Of a stretch of 64,000 bases of DNA, positions 1 to 9,220 are shown one piece after another; the stretch's first letter is position 1; the number at the start of each line of letters is the position of its first letter. The notes below the pieces were generated by a model. The model did no database searches, was not told the DNA's origin, and saw nothing but the letters and a program-made list of their open reading frames with translations. This stretch comes from a virus. The DNA lies in IMG/VR virus record IMGVR_UViG_3300007640_000004, positions 1-64,000 of that record; one strand, 5' to 3'. Position numbers and translations under genes: made by a program.

Positions 1-3000
1 AACTTTCCCTTCGGCAATTTTGACAATGACTTCAGCCAACTGTTGCTCAGGGGTCAAGTTATCAAAACCAAAATAGACCGACTTCATCTTCTTGAGGAAC
101 GACGGGTTGTTCTGAAGCGCGTCCTTCGCCGCGTTATACATCTCAGGATGGTCCTTCTGAAAAGCACGCGTGGCGATGTGAAGGGCTTCGTGGGCGAGGA
201 ATTTCTCAAGCCCCTCGGGAGTATTGTTCACGCGGTCCTCAAAGATGAACAACGTAGGCACGCCCTTGTGCTCAGTCACCAGTCCGCGATGACCCTTGGA
301 ACCTTCCTTGGGGGCCGCCGAGGTCAACTTGCGACCGAGGTATTCCTCAAGCGCGGCGCGGTCCTTGACCACAACGATGGCCCCACCTTCCTTATTCACA
401 TATTCGATAAGATCTTTACCCGCCCGAGTTTTGAACAGTGCCTTGAGGAACTTGTTCCGTGTCTTAGGTGCCTTTACCTTCTTGGCTACGAAGGGTGCGT
501 TCGGGTTTTCGGCGCGTAGAATCTGGTTTGTCGTGGCCCGAATCTCTGAAGGGGATGGGTAAACCACAACGCGGGTCGTCACACCACCTCCGGCTTCACC
601 GATAGTCGCGGCACTCGACGACACCTTATCCACTGCTTCCTGCTGCGTAGCAAAAGGCTCCGTAAAACCCTTAGCTGTGGTCGGCCTACCGCTGACATGG
701 ACAGCCCATGGGCCACGGCCCCCGTTAACGGGCTGAAGGGTAATGTTGGTAGCCTGCCCCTCAACAGTGATACGGCGAATGGTGTTTCCGGCCTTGGTCT
801 TGCTAATCTCGACCTTGGCTTGAGAGTCATTAGGAAAGGGATTGTGTTGGGTGACTGTTTTCGCGCCCTTTTTGGCTACGTCTTTGGCCTTGGCGATCCA
901 AGCGGGGGATACGTCGCCCCTCCCCATAACAGAACCGTCTTCCAGCGTGATCTCCTCAGCCTCTGGCGTGACGAGGACGTTGCTCCTAATCGTGGTGTCC
1001 GCACTTTCGGTTGTCACAGGTGGGGTAGCTGAGTCGGCTCGCTCCATGCGGATTGCGGCCTCGACATTACTCATCCCTTCCTCGTAAGCGGCTTGGAAAG
1101 TCTTCACACCACGGCGTTGTTCCGACGTCCGGTCCCGCATCCGCTTGAACTTATCCAACTTAGTCTGGTTGTGGGTCGACATGGCTTCCGCAGATTTGCG
1201 GGTAAGCCCTTTGTCCTTCGCGGTGTTGTCCGTGTTGGGTGCCCTTTTACTGGTCCCTGCTGCGGGAGAAGGGGAGGGGCTATACTCTTCCGGCACCGTC
1301 CTTGAGGGGCGCATCGGGGATTGCAACTCCTCCTCCATGGCCTGAAAATTAAACAGGCGTTTGGCTTCTTCAGTGATGGGGTCATCACGACGGTAGATCT
1401 GAGGAGGTCCGGTCACCGGCTCCCGTCCTTCGTAGTCTATCTCAAACTCGCCTTCTTCAGTTACGCGGCCAAGCACGACGTCCGCAGCCATGTCTTTTCC
1501 TGCGTTGAGCGCCTCCACGATCATCGCCACCTCCTCAGCGACCAAGGGCGTATCGCCCTCACCACGGGCAACCGATCGATCTCGCGCCAACTCAGCCTTG
1601 ACCTTTGCGGCCAGTGCTACCTTATCCACGCTGGGGTCTTCGATGGCCTCGATGGCCTGTATGATCTCCGAGTGAGCCAGCCCTTTTTCTGTCACCCCCT
1701 CAATGGGCGTAACCACGGGGACTTTTTGCGCCAAAGATTCCTGCACAGCGGCCTGTTCCTCCGGAGTAGCTTGGGCCATGATGAGGCGCACAGCGTCGTT
1801 CCTCGAAACGGTGTTATTTTCGTCGCCGTATCCCTCTTTGACCTTCATCCTGCCCGTCGCCCCTTTACGTAACAGGTTTTGGATAACGGCTGCCGTTGTA
1901 GGGGAACCGCTCTTTTCCAGATCTTTCGTAATCGAGTTAACAAAGTCGTCCTCTACTTTCTGGAGTTGGAGCGCCTTGATCTTTTTCTGGTCGTAGCGCA
2001 GATTGTTGACGCCGGACATCGTGGCAGTCATACCACCCCCGAGAATACCGCCGACCAGACCGGCGTGGAACGTCTGGGACAAACGATCCCCCATAGACAT
2101 CCGGTCCTCTCCGGTAAACGACTCTTCCACCCACGAGTTAACGAACTGGTCGGTCGCCTCTTCCACGGATTCGTCGAGGCCGTTTTTGACGAACGCGGGG
2201 AGCGCGAGCTTCCTGCCCTTGTCCAATCCCTGTGTCTTCAAGGCATGGCTGAGTTGCCTTTTGACCAGCTTCTTGAAAGCCTCGTCCGAGATGTCGTCTA
2301 CCTTCGCCAGCTTAGCCAGCACAGCCTTGGCTTGCGTGCGAGTAGCTCCTGCAAGAATCAAGTCCTCGACACCTCCGTGCCCGAGGCCCATAAACGCCGT
2401 GGTGATTATTCCGGTTACGGCAGCCCCCGCCAACGCACCCCCAAGGGCGGTCTGGTGCATCTCTTCAGGAGTCAGCTTGGAGTCGGGGTCATTCCGAAGC
2501 GTGTTATAGATCGAGCCGTAGTTGGCTCCCCCAGCACGGTTAGCCGACGAGATGAACACCGCCGACATATTGCCGAACATATCCTTAGACATCAGCTTGG
2601 TGTAGTCGTCGATCAACTTCGTGGCGTCCTTGGGGCTAACCGAAGATCTGATCAGGCCGGTAAGCAATGCGCGGTCGGCAGTCTGAGCAGACTCCTTCCC
2701 CGCCTCCTTCATAAGTGTCCTACCCACAACCGACTTAATAACCCCCTTGGACGTCAGCTTCCCTCCCTGCTTGGCGGCAAAACCGAGGGCCGAGGCACCA
2801 CCAGTCACGGGAGCGAGTATAGCGGTAGCCGCGAGATCGACAAGCATGGGCGCGATAGCTTCGGCAACGTCTTGGCCCAGCCCGAACTCATCCCCGAACA
2901 CCCGAGCGACTTCGCGTCGGTCGGCTCTCTCCTGCATATTGTCCGCCAGATACTCCTGTGCCCACGTAGCCCCCGTAGCGGCGGGCAAAAAGGCAACCAG

Positions 3001-4467
3001 TTCCCCAAACCCATCGGCAATGGAGGAGCCTACACCCCCGAGGCGGTTGGCCACCGCTGAGTAGTTGTCCTCGTCTTCCAGAAACGTCTCAAGGATCGCC
3101 CCGTTGGACATACCGGAGGCCATTTTCTTGGCGCGGTAGTCAATCCAGTTTTCCCCCACCAAGGAAGATCGCTGCAACAACGCGTTGTAGTCATCAAACT
3201 TGGCGTTCAGGGTGTATTCACGCTGGGATTCCAGCAATTTTTTCTGCGTGGCCGAAAGTGTATTGCCCCGCTCGGTAACCGCCTGATCGAACATACGTTT
3301 ATTGACCAGCAAGGACGGGTGGGCATAGACGGTGCCATCCGAGTGGGTCCGGATGTTGTTTCCGACCTCACCCTCTTCTGTGAAGAACTCGTAGTCCCCC
3401 CGCGCCATCGCAGTTTGGGCTCCAATTTTTTCCAGCGCCAGCTTGATCTCCTCGGGTTCATAGGACGCCCCTTCGGGCAGCACCCCTGACTTACGCAGGT
3501 CCATGGATATACCTGTAGCCAGTGTTTCGATATCAAAGTCAGATTCACGGCCCTCATCCAGTGCGGCCATGTGCTCCGAAAGGCCCTTGGTGATAGTTGC
3601 TTGGTGTTTGATATAAAGGGAATCATCCCCTCCCTCCGTGAGCAGATCCGAAACGCTTTGGGCAACCTGACTCCCTTTGGCGACCTTGTAGATCGGGCGT
3701 CCCAGCCCCTCAGCATCCTCCGTAAGTTTCTGGGCCTGAAAAGCCCGCTCCGGTGACAGGGTTCCCGCCTTAATGGCCGCGAGAATTGACTTTTGAACGT
3801 CCTTGTCCTCTACGCCGTTGGCTACTTCGACATGGGTGACCGGATTTCCCTCTTCATCCACATCATCCACCTCGATAAAGTCTACGTCGCCCCTGTTGAG
3901 CATCCTGCGCTTGGCTCGGTTCAGTGCTGCGGTGCTCTGGGTAGCCTTTTCGGCCTCCATTTTCAGCGCGTCATACCTCCCCAGCATCTCGTTACCCTCC
4001 CGAGGGGTATCTGCGTTTAGCCCTTGGGCCTCGACGACGTTCTTCGTGGCGTTGAACTCCGATAAGACGTCGAACTCTGGGTCGCTCCCGTCGGTCCCCT
4101 TACGCAGGAGATCAAACTTGGTCTCGAAACTTTTTTCAGTCGGGGCGTAGACCCCAAGCTCGTTGGCCCTGACCGGATCTACGTCTTCCGTTATGCCCTT
4201 GTATTGCAGGAGGGCCGCAGCCCCGAAGCGGATGTCCTTTTCGGCCTCCTCGTTGTAATCCCCCTTCGCCAGAAGTGTTTCGCGAACGTAGTTTGAGTAG
4301 CGCGAAATATTTTTGGGGTCCGCAGCCTCGGGGGCTGGACCCTGTTCAAGCTCCCACTCATCGTAGTTCAGGAAGCTACTTTCGTCGCCCTCTGGTTTGG
4401 GGGTGGATAGGCCAAGATTAAGATCCTGCGATGGATCTAAAGTTCCGGAAGAGTTGAGTGGGTCCAT
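1..4467 (-). CDS. Giant polyvalent virion-type protein, N-terminal part (partial, runs off left edge)
   Basis: The frame is open from ATG at 4467 to base 1: 1,489 codons with no stop. An in-frame TAG lies seven codons upstream, which fixes the start. Much of the protein is charged and predicted helical. Hydrophobic Ala/Gly-rich segments occur in the middle (for example LVDLAATAILAPVTGGASA and ALAGAAVTGIITTAF), suitable for membrane insertion. Near the left edge, residues 1426-1430 read HEALH, an HExxH zinc-metallopeptidase motif, followed about 45 residues later by AEVIVKIAEG, which could supply the third ligand. I infer a phage polyvalent or internal virion protein that enters the cell with the DNA. 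It is the most distal gene of the operon that starts near 7.3 kb. The 54563-64000 fragment is probably the same gene. Confidence 0.75.
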   Translation of the reverse strand, partial: MDPLNSSGTLDPSQDLNLGLSTPKPEGDESSFLNYDEWELEQGPAPEAADPKNISRYSNYVRETLLAKGDYNEEAEKDIRFGAAALLQYKGITEDVDPVRANELGVYAPTEKSFETKFDLLRKGTDGSDPEFDVLSEFNATKNVVEAQGLNADTPREGNEMLGRYDALKMEAEKATQSTAALNRAKRRMLNRGDVDFIEVDDVDEEGNPVTHVEVANGVEDKDVQKSILAAIKAGTLSPERAFQAQKLTEDAEGLGRPIYKVAKGSQVAQSVSDLLTEGGDDSLYIKHQATITKGLSEHMAALDEGRESDFDIETLATGISMDLRKSGVLPEGASYEPEEIKLALEKIGAQTAMARGDYEFFTEEGEVGNNIRTHSDGTVYAHPSLLVNKRMFDQAVTERGNTLSATQKKLLESQREYTLNAKFDDYNALLQRSSLVGENWIDYRAKKMASGMSNGAILETFLEDEDNYSAVANRLGGVGSSIADGFGELVAFLPAATGATWAQEYLADNMQERADRREVARVFGDEFGLGQDVAEAIAPMLVDLAATAILAPVTGGASALGFAAKQGGKLTSKGVIKSVVGRTLMKEAGKESAQTADRALLTGLIRSSVSPKDATKLIDDYTKLMSKDMFGNMSAVFISSANRAGGANYGSIYNTLRNDPDSKLTPEEMHQTALGGALAGAAVTGIITTAFMGLGHGGVEDLILAGATRTQAKAVLAKLAKVDDISDEAFKKLVKRQLSHALKTQGLDKGRKLALPAFVKNGLDESVEEATDQFVNSWVEESFTGEDRMSMGDRLSQTFHAGLVGGILGGGMTATMSGVNNLRYDQKKIKALQLQKVEDDFVNSITKDLEKSGSPTTAAVIQNLLRKGATGRMKVKEGYGDENNTVSRNDAVRLIMAQATPEEQAAVQESLAQKVPVVTPIEGVTEKGLAHSEIIQAIEAIEDPSVDKVALAAKVKAELARDRSVARGEGDTPLVAEEVAMIVEALNAGKDMAADVVLGRVTEEGEFEIDYEGREPVTGPPQIYRRDDPITEEAKRLFNFQAMEEELQSPMRPSRTVPEEYSPSPSPAAGTSKRAPNTDNTAKDKGLTRKSAEAMSTHNQTKLDKFKRMRDRTSEQRRGVKTFQAAYEEGMSNVEAAIRMERADSATPPVTTESADTTIRSNVLVTPEAEEITLEDGSVMGRGDVSPAWIAKAKDVAKKGAKTVTQHNPFPNDSQAKVEISKTKAGNTIRRITVEGQATNITLQPVNGGRGPWAVHVSGRPTTAKGFTEPFATQQEAVDKVSSSAATIGEAGGGVTTRVVVYPSPSEIRATTNQILRAENPNAPFVAKKVKAPKTRNKFLKALFKTRAGKDLIEYVNKEGGAIVVVKDRAALEEYLGRKLTSAAPKEGSKGHRGLVTEHKGVPTLFIFEDRVNNTPEGLEKFLAHEALHIATRAFQKDHPEMYNAAKDALQNNPSFLKKMKSVYFGFDNLTPEQQLAEVIVKIAEGKV

Positions 4468-4591
4468 CAGGCAACGTGTGGCTGCCTACGGGGGCTCAGA
4501 TCAACGGACCTTTGCCTCGGCTCAAGCAGCATTTGTGAAAGAGAATACCTCCACGGGTGCCGTTAAGCAACTAACGATTTTTTGACTTACC

Positions 4592-5173
4592 CTAGAGCAA
4601 CGGGTTGGCCTGCCACGGGTCCAAGGTAAGCGAGCCCAAGAAATCGTAGTCGGCGTGGTAGAACTCACGGAGAACCCGCTTTTGAAATTCCGTGAGGTTC
4701 TCCTTGGCGGGGTCGCGAAATGACTTGTTCAACTTAGGCAAAGCGGGCACAGGATTGATACCGAACTCTTGGCACATGGCCGCAAAGGACTCGTCCAAGG
4801 TTTCGTAACACCCGATGAACCCCACCTGCCGGAGGCGATACTGGGGGCTGGTCTGAGGCAACAGATGGTGGCGGATGTTCACTCCTATGTCCGTGGGATG
4901 CTGCTCCGGCCACGAGTTAATCGGCTTATCCAAGTGTTCGATAACCTGCCAGAACGACAAATTGGGTGCCTTGTTAGCCCACCCCGATTTAAACCGATCT
5001 ACAGGGTCGCGCACGATGGAGAAGCTGCGGTCCTTGGGCCATGACTCGGGCCACGCCAGATGATGGGCCTTGGAAGTATTCCCTGCAAAAGCTCCTCGGC
5101 GAATCGACAACCCTCCCGTCTTCGGGATGTGGTTGAACACTACGTTAGGCTCGTGGAGTAGAAACGCACTCAC
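4592..5173 (-). CDS. Sulfotransferase family 2-like protein
   Basis: This 193-residue protein carries the two hallmarks of PAPS-dependent sulfotransferases. The 5'-phosphosulfate loop is FNHIPKTGG (residues 13-21) and the 3'-phosphate site is VRDPVDRFKSGW (about 54-65). These enzymes move sulfate from PAPS to a carbohydrate or other acceptor. Length fits a compact Sulfotransfer_2 domain with no signal peptide, so it should act in the cytoplasm. It starts at a GTG overlapping the TGA of the upstream gene, so translation is probably coupled. It lies inside a block of virion genes, which suggests late expression. The substrate (host surface glycan, exopolysaccharide or virion component) is unknown. 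Confidence 0.8.
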   Translation of the reverse strand: MSAFLLHEPNVVFNHIPKTGGLSIRRGAFAGNTSKAHHLAWPESWPKDRSFSIVRDPVDRFKSGWANKAPNLSFWQVIEHLDKPINSWPEQHPTDIGVNIRHHLLPQTSPQYRLRQVGFIGCYETLDESFAAMCQEFGINPVPALPKLNKSFRDPAKENLTEFQKRVLREFYHADYDFLGSLTLDPWQANPLL

Positions 5174-6165
5174 TTGGTTGTCTTCGCTGTTGGGGCTGTT
5201 GGGACCATACCCCCGAAAACTTTGCCCCCGCGTCGGCCACCAAGCTCCTGTTGCTTCTGCACTTTAATGGAACTCAGGATTTGCTTCTGTAGCACTAGGG
5301 GGTCGTCGGAACGATCTTGGATGTCCAGCATCTCAGCCATCCCACGTAGCTTGAATGCGGTCTCCTGCGTGAGGGCTCCCTGCATTAGCTCTCCAGTTTC
5401 AAAGTTCTGGACGGGGTCTTCAAAATCCATTTTGTAAGCCATCTCTTCGTAACGATCGAGATCCTTAAGTCTCTGTTCCTTCTGCTCAGTAGCAGTAGCA
5501 AATTGTTCAGCGGCCAAGCGAGCGTCTGATTCTTTAGCGATGCCTGAAGCTCGGGCCGCAGAGATGCTTTCAATCAATGCGTCTCCCTCCTCACCCAACT
5601 TCCTAGCACTGGCTATCCCCATATTACGCAGGGTTTCGTCATCCGAAGCGAGTAGGCGCTGAGACTCCCCATACAGGCGCTCATTCTTGGCGTCCCTTCG
5701 TGCGACGGACCGATCAATGATTGATGATACGGAGTCGATCAGGGCACGAGCGGTAGGGTTCTTGGCGTAATCCTTACCAAATTCGGTAGTGACGCGGAGC
5801 AACGCTTCCCCTGCGGCGGCGGGGTCACTTTCAGCAAGCGAGCGGGCTTCCCCCAAATCGTTCATCAGAGTTGGGATGCGCGTCAGCATATCCCGAGTCT
5901 CTTGGTCATTTCTTTTCTGGGTCTGAAACGCCATCTTCTGGGATTCAATTTGCATCACCCGAGACTGGTTCTGCAACGCCCGAGACTCCATGTCCATCAT
6001 CTCCCGCTTCATGGGAGCGATGTCAGTCATGTAGGAACGCATCAGCATGTTTTGCTGTTCGGGGCGCAGGGCCGACATTTCAAATTCCGATGGGTGGTCA
6101 GTAACCCCCGTGCCGAAGTAATCACCACGGAGTCCAACGATGTCGAGTTCGGGGTCGAAGGGCAT
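5170..6165 (-). CDS. Coiled-coil protein, possible internal virion protein
   Basis: This 331-residue protein has no recognised family. It is hydrophilic and rich in Glu, Gln, Arg and Met, with long predicted helices and coiled coils between about residues 50 and 260 and a Gly/Lys/Thr-rich tail. No membrane segment is visible. It lies between the 342-residue gene upstream and the sulfotransferase, with its stop overlapping the sulfotransferase GTG. Its position between terminase and the giant protein resembles the internal core or ejection genes of podoviruses. That role is an inference from context and composition only. Confidence 0.5.
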   Translation of the reverse strand: MPFDPELDIVGLRGDYFGTGVTDHPSEFEMSALRPEQQNMLMRSYMTDIAPMKREMMDMESRALQNQSRVMQIESQKMAFQTQKRNDQETRDMLTRIPTLMNDLGEARSLAESDPAAAGEALLRVTTEFGKDYAKNPTARALIDSVSSIIDRSVARRDAKNERLYGESQRLLASDDETLRNMGIASARKLGEEGDALIESISAARASGIAKESDARLAAEQFATATEQKEQRLKDLDRYEEMAYKMDFEDPVQNFETGELMQGALTQETAFKLRGMAEMLDIQDRSDDPLVLQKQILSSIKVQKQQELGGRRGGKVFGGMVPTAPTAKTTK

Positions 6166-6170
6166 TATAT

Positions 6171-7199
6171 TTATTTGTCTCTGCCGAAGTTGTAGACGCT
6201 CTTTCCGTTAGCGTCCGGAGTCATCATGTCGTTATCATCGTCCTCGTCTTCGCCAGCATACTCGGGGATCTCGTCCTCGGGATTGTCCCGTTTGTCTTTC
6301 CCGACACGGGCCATCCTTTTGAGGTAGCTCGAGGTCGTCTCGCCCTGCTCGATACCGAGGCGGTCCCGATTCTCCCGCATCGCGGGGTTGCGATCCACGG
6401 CGGTCTGCTCGTCCGCCTTGAAGATATCCTTGATAGATTCGTCGGCTGCGACCTTCTCGACTTCGCGAGCGGCGTAGTCCATGCCCCGCCTGTCGAAGGA
6501 TTTCGCTTGGCGGGCCAGCCGCGAAGTGGGGTCCGTGTTGGTGGGCCGTGTTTTGGGGCCTGCCCCGATCGGGCGGCGGTTCTCGCTGTCGTATTCGCGC
6601 TCGGCCTGAAGGCGGGCATTTGCAGCGAGCCCCCCGAACCCGCTGTCTTCAAGGCGGTTGGCCTTGGCGGACAGGGAGTTGGTGTCCTCGCGATCCAAGC
6701 GGTTGCGCTTCAGGTATGCGCTGAATGCCTTTTGGTCCACCCCAAGATCCGCGGCCTTCTTGGCGTAGCCCGACATCGTTTTGCTATGCTCCTCACGGGA
6801 CATCTGGTTAGGGTTTTTCAGACCGGCCCGAAGTTCACGGTCGAGAGCCTGCCGCGCTTCGAGGTTGGAATCAGGTCCCGCGGCTTCCGGCTCCGCAGCC
6901 CCGGCGGGGGCATACCCAAAACCCCAACTCTCTTCAGGGTCATACTGGGCCATTACGGGAGGTGGGCTATCGGCGGCAGTGGGAGGGCCGACGGACAAAG
7001 AATCTGCTTCAGCTTCAGCTTCAGCCCGTGCCCGCTTCAGATACTCAGGGTCTGCGATAGGCGGATAGTTCATTTCAGGCATACCGGCCTCTTCGTATCG
7101 GCGGCGAACATCGAGAAGTTCGGCATCGAGTTGATCAGGGTCCTGAATCGCCGCGAGCTTCGCCAACCGGCGCTTCAAAGTTTCTGCTGTTGTTGCCAT
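6171..7199 (-). CDS. Hydrophilic helical protein, possible internal virion protein
   Basis: I chose the ATG at 7199 (MATTAETLKRRL) rather than the in-frame GTG eight codons upstream, because the protein then begins directly with a regular amphipathic helix. The 342 residues are highly charged, with a Pro/Ala-rich stretch around residues 60-110 and an acidic tail (EDEDDDND) near the C-terminus. No family is recognised. It is the first gene after the palindromic control element at 7.3 kb and probably heads the operon with the next two genes and the giant protein. A structural or internal-core role is inferred. Confidence 0.5.
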   Translation of the reverse strand: MATTAETLKRRLAKLAAIQDPDQLDAELLDVRRRYEEAGMPEMNYPPIADPEYLKRARAEAEAEADSLSVGPPTAADSPPPVMAQYDPEESWGFGYAPAGAAEPEAAGPDSNLEARQALDRELRAGLKNPNQMSREEHSKTMSGYAKKAADLGVDQKAFSAYLKRNRLDREDTNSLSAKANRLEDSGFGGLAANARLQAEREYDSENRRPIGAGPKTRPTNTDPTSRLARQAKSFDRRGMDYAAREVEKVAADESIKDIFKADEQTAVDRNPAMRENRDRLGIEQGETTSSYLKRMARVGKDKRDNPEDEIPEYAGEDEDDDNDMMTPDANGKSVYNFGRDK

Positions 7200-7261
7200 G
7201 GTATCCGGATTATCTGCAACCACAGTAGCCGATTTTCCCCCGCCGAGCTATATTTTTTTCT

Positions 7262-7385
7262 CCCCTCCGGACTAGGTTACAGGCTATGGAGGGGGGTGGG
7301 TAAAAAGTCCCTAGAATCATTGCTATCTTATAGGATCTGTTCCTGTAAGATAGTAAGAGTTATAGGGGGTTTTCAAGTAGGGGGG
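7262..7385 (-). promoter_or_regulatory. Control region copy 1: promoter-like palindromic repeat
   Basis: This gene-free gap separates terminase from the next minus-strand gene. On the minus strand it reads TTGAAA (7371-7376), an 18-nt spacer, then TATCTT (7347-7352). The -10-like box lies inside an inverted repeat at 7323-7353 (13-bp arms with one mismatch or wobble, loop TCTGT). G/C-rich tracts flank it on both sides. An inverted second copy lies at 40710-40845. The position fits a promoter with an overlapping operator for the 7199-to-giant-gene operon; a terminator after terminase is an alternative. Confidence 0.6.
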
Positions 7386-9185
7386 TCAAGCAGCACCATC
7401 CCAAGGAATATCTAGGTCTGAGGTCCATGAGTCCTTGAGTTGGGCGATGGAGCGGCGGGGGCGGGGCATCCGGAACTCCCCGTCCTCATCTTCCTTCGGC
7501 GGCGTGATCGAGACGAGCCCGAATCGGGTCCGCGCTGAGTCCAGAGCAAGGAATCCGGCGTCAGCCAAGTCGGGACTTTTGCCGATGCGTTTTTTGAACT
7601 CCTTCTTGGATTCGATCTGGACTTTGAGGGAGCCGCTTTTCATCATCGTGTAGGCCCGCTTCACGATCTCGTTAACGAAATCGTTGCTCATCCCTTTTAG
7701 CTGGCGAGTTCGCAGGAGTTCCTTCCCGACATACCAGAGTTCAGTGACTCGATTCATATACAGGTCCGTCCCGATCTTGGTGTGCATTTCCGAGATTCGG
7801 TTCTCCGTCGGCTTCCCTCCGAAAACAACACGTTGGATTTTATGCGACCACTCTCCGGCGAGGACATCGCAGAACGGGGCACCCGCTCCGGTGGCATCGA
7901 CCGCCAAGTTCTCGGGTAGCACTCCGTGTTTCTCGCACATCCGTTTGACCTGCTCCACGATCTGGTAGGTTCGAGGCATCGACTTGTCCGAGGCGTCATC
8001 GAACAACAGAAAATGCTCGCCGAACTCAAAGGAGAAAGATCCGTTCCTTTCGTAGCCCACTTTGCCGAAGTGCAAAATACACCGGTCACCGCCGTTCGTG
8101 AAGCCGGGGTCCAGTCCCGCGACCATCGTAGGGGCCACCGACCAATCGGCTTTGTTCTGCCCCCTCCCATTCACCAGTTCCTGTGGGGTGTAGATAACTT
8201 CCTCGTCGTCGGAGTCAAAGAACACCGCTCGGACCATTCGCATATAGCCTCGCGACTCTTTGCCCATGACCTCGGCATCCTCGTCCAACTGCTCTTGGGT
8301 GGGGAGGTAATCGTAAAGCACCTTACCTGCAAGGATGTTAGGAGACTTCTCGCCATCGAGTCTTATATACAGTCCGCCTCTCGATGTCTCCCACTCCTCA
8401 TCCTCCAGAACATTGACCGTGTCCCACCCGCCCTTGGGTGTGGACCAGTCCCCGAAGGCATCGAACCGCGAGCTGGGGTTGGCCATCGCCTTCACCTCCA
8501 AATGTTTGTTCTTGGAGAGGTTGGACATACAAGCCTCGATAATGGCTGGAGATAATTCGGTAAGCTCATCCCCGATCACGATGACAGTGGGGGCCTTGAT
8601 ACCGATGAATTTACCAACCGCTTCTCGGGTTCTCGATTTCTCTCCGGCGATCAGGGCCAACCCCGCCGTCTCAAACAGCGTGCCGTTGCCATTCACGTAG
8701 GCAATGGAGCCGATGGAGTCCCGAATCTTGCACGGGGCAGTGTCCTCGATGACCGACATCAATTTGATAACCGAACCCCAAACCCGTCTCCGTGCCTCAG
8801 TCAAGGTGGTGGAGGTTAGCAGGACCAGCGTATCCGATGGATCGGACATCCATTTAATGATCGCGTATCCGGCCATGGTGTGGGACTTGGCCGAGTTCGC
8901 CGCCCCGCCTACAGCGAGGTATTTATTCTGAAGAGCTTTCCGGATTAACTTTTCGGACCACGGGTTGCGATCGAATAAAGGCTTCCGCAGGTCCACCCTA
9001 GTGTTCCACATCTCGTCCGCGATTCTCCAGAAGTAGTATTCCTTCTGCTGCCACAGATCGTGATGTTTAAAACCCATCAACAGGGCCGTCAGCAAGGACG
9101 TCTGGGGGATCGCGACATTCCCGACGACCATTTTCTTTGACGCTGGGTCCAGTCGGGGTTCCAGTTTACTTTTCTGTTGTCCCAT
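7386..9185 (-). CDS. terL: Terminase large subunit
   Basis: This 599-residue protein has the order of a phage packaging motor. A deviant Walker A (GGAANSAKSH, about residues 93-102) is followed by Walker B VIVIGDELTEL (about 200) and then an RNase H-like nuclease domain with AGLDPGFTNGGD (about 357-368), AVDATGAGAPF and a final D-rich segment near ADAGFLALD. It pumps DNA into the procapsid and cuts the concatemer. It is divergent from the small terminase gene with only 35 bp between starts. No Shine-Dalgarno sequence precedes the ATG. Identification as TerL is firm; the subfamily is not. Confidence 0.9.
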   Translation of the reverse strand: MGQQKSKLEPRLDPASKKMVVGNVAIPQTSLLTALLMGFKHHDLWQQKEYYFWRIADEMWNTRVDLRKPLFDRNPWSEKLIRKALQNKYLAVGGAANSAKSHTMAGYAIIKWMSDPSDTLVLLTSTTLTEARRRVWGSVIKLMSVIEDTAPCKIRDSIGSIAYVNGNGTLFETAGLALIAGEKSRTREAVGKFIGIKAPTVIVIGDELTELSPAIIEACMSNLSKNKHLEVKAMANPSSRFDAFGDWSTPKGGWDTVNVLEDEEWETSRGGLYIRLDGEKSPNILAGKVLYDYLPTQEQLDEDAEVMGKESRGYMRMVRAVFFDSDDEEVIYTPQELVNGRGQNKADWSVAPTMVAGLDPGFTNGGDRCILHFGKVGYERNGSFSFEFGEHFLLFDDASDKSMPRTYQIVEQVKRMCEKHGVLPENLAVDATGAGAPFCDVLAGEWSHKIQRVVFGGKPTENRISEMHTKIGTDLYMNRVTELWYVGKELLRTRQLKGMSNDFVNEIVKRAYTMMKSGSLKVQIESKKEFKKRIGKSPDLADAGFLALDSARTRFGLVSITPPKEDEDGEFRMPRPRRSIAQLKDSWTSDLDIPWDGAA

Positions 9186-9220
9186 AGTATCGTCATTTAC
9201 TTTAGCCGCCCCCCGATCTC

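Noticed and set aside
1879-3060. A long plus-strand open frame (393 codons) inside the giant gene.
   Set aside because: It lies antisense to the giant coding frame, which continues through it with protein-like sequence.
7200-7223. GTG at 7223 as the start of the 6171 gene.
   Set aside because: The eight extra residues add nothing recognisable, and the ATG at 7199 begins a regular helix; the GTG cannot be fully excluded.
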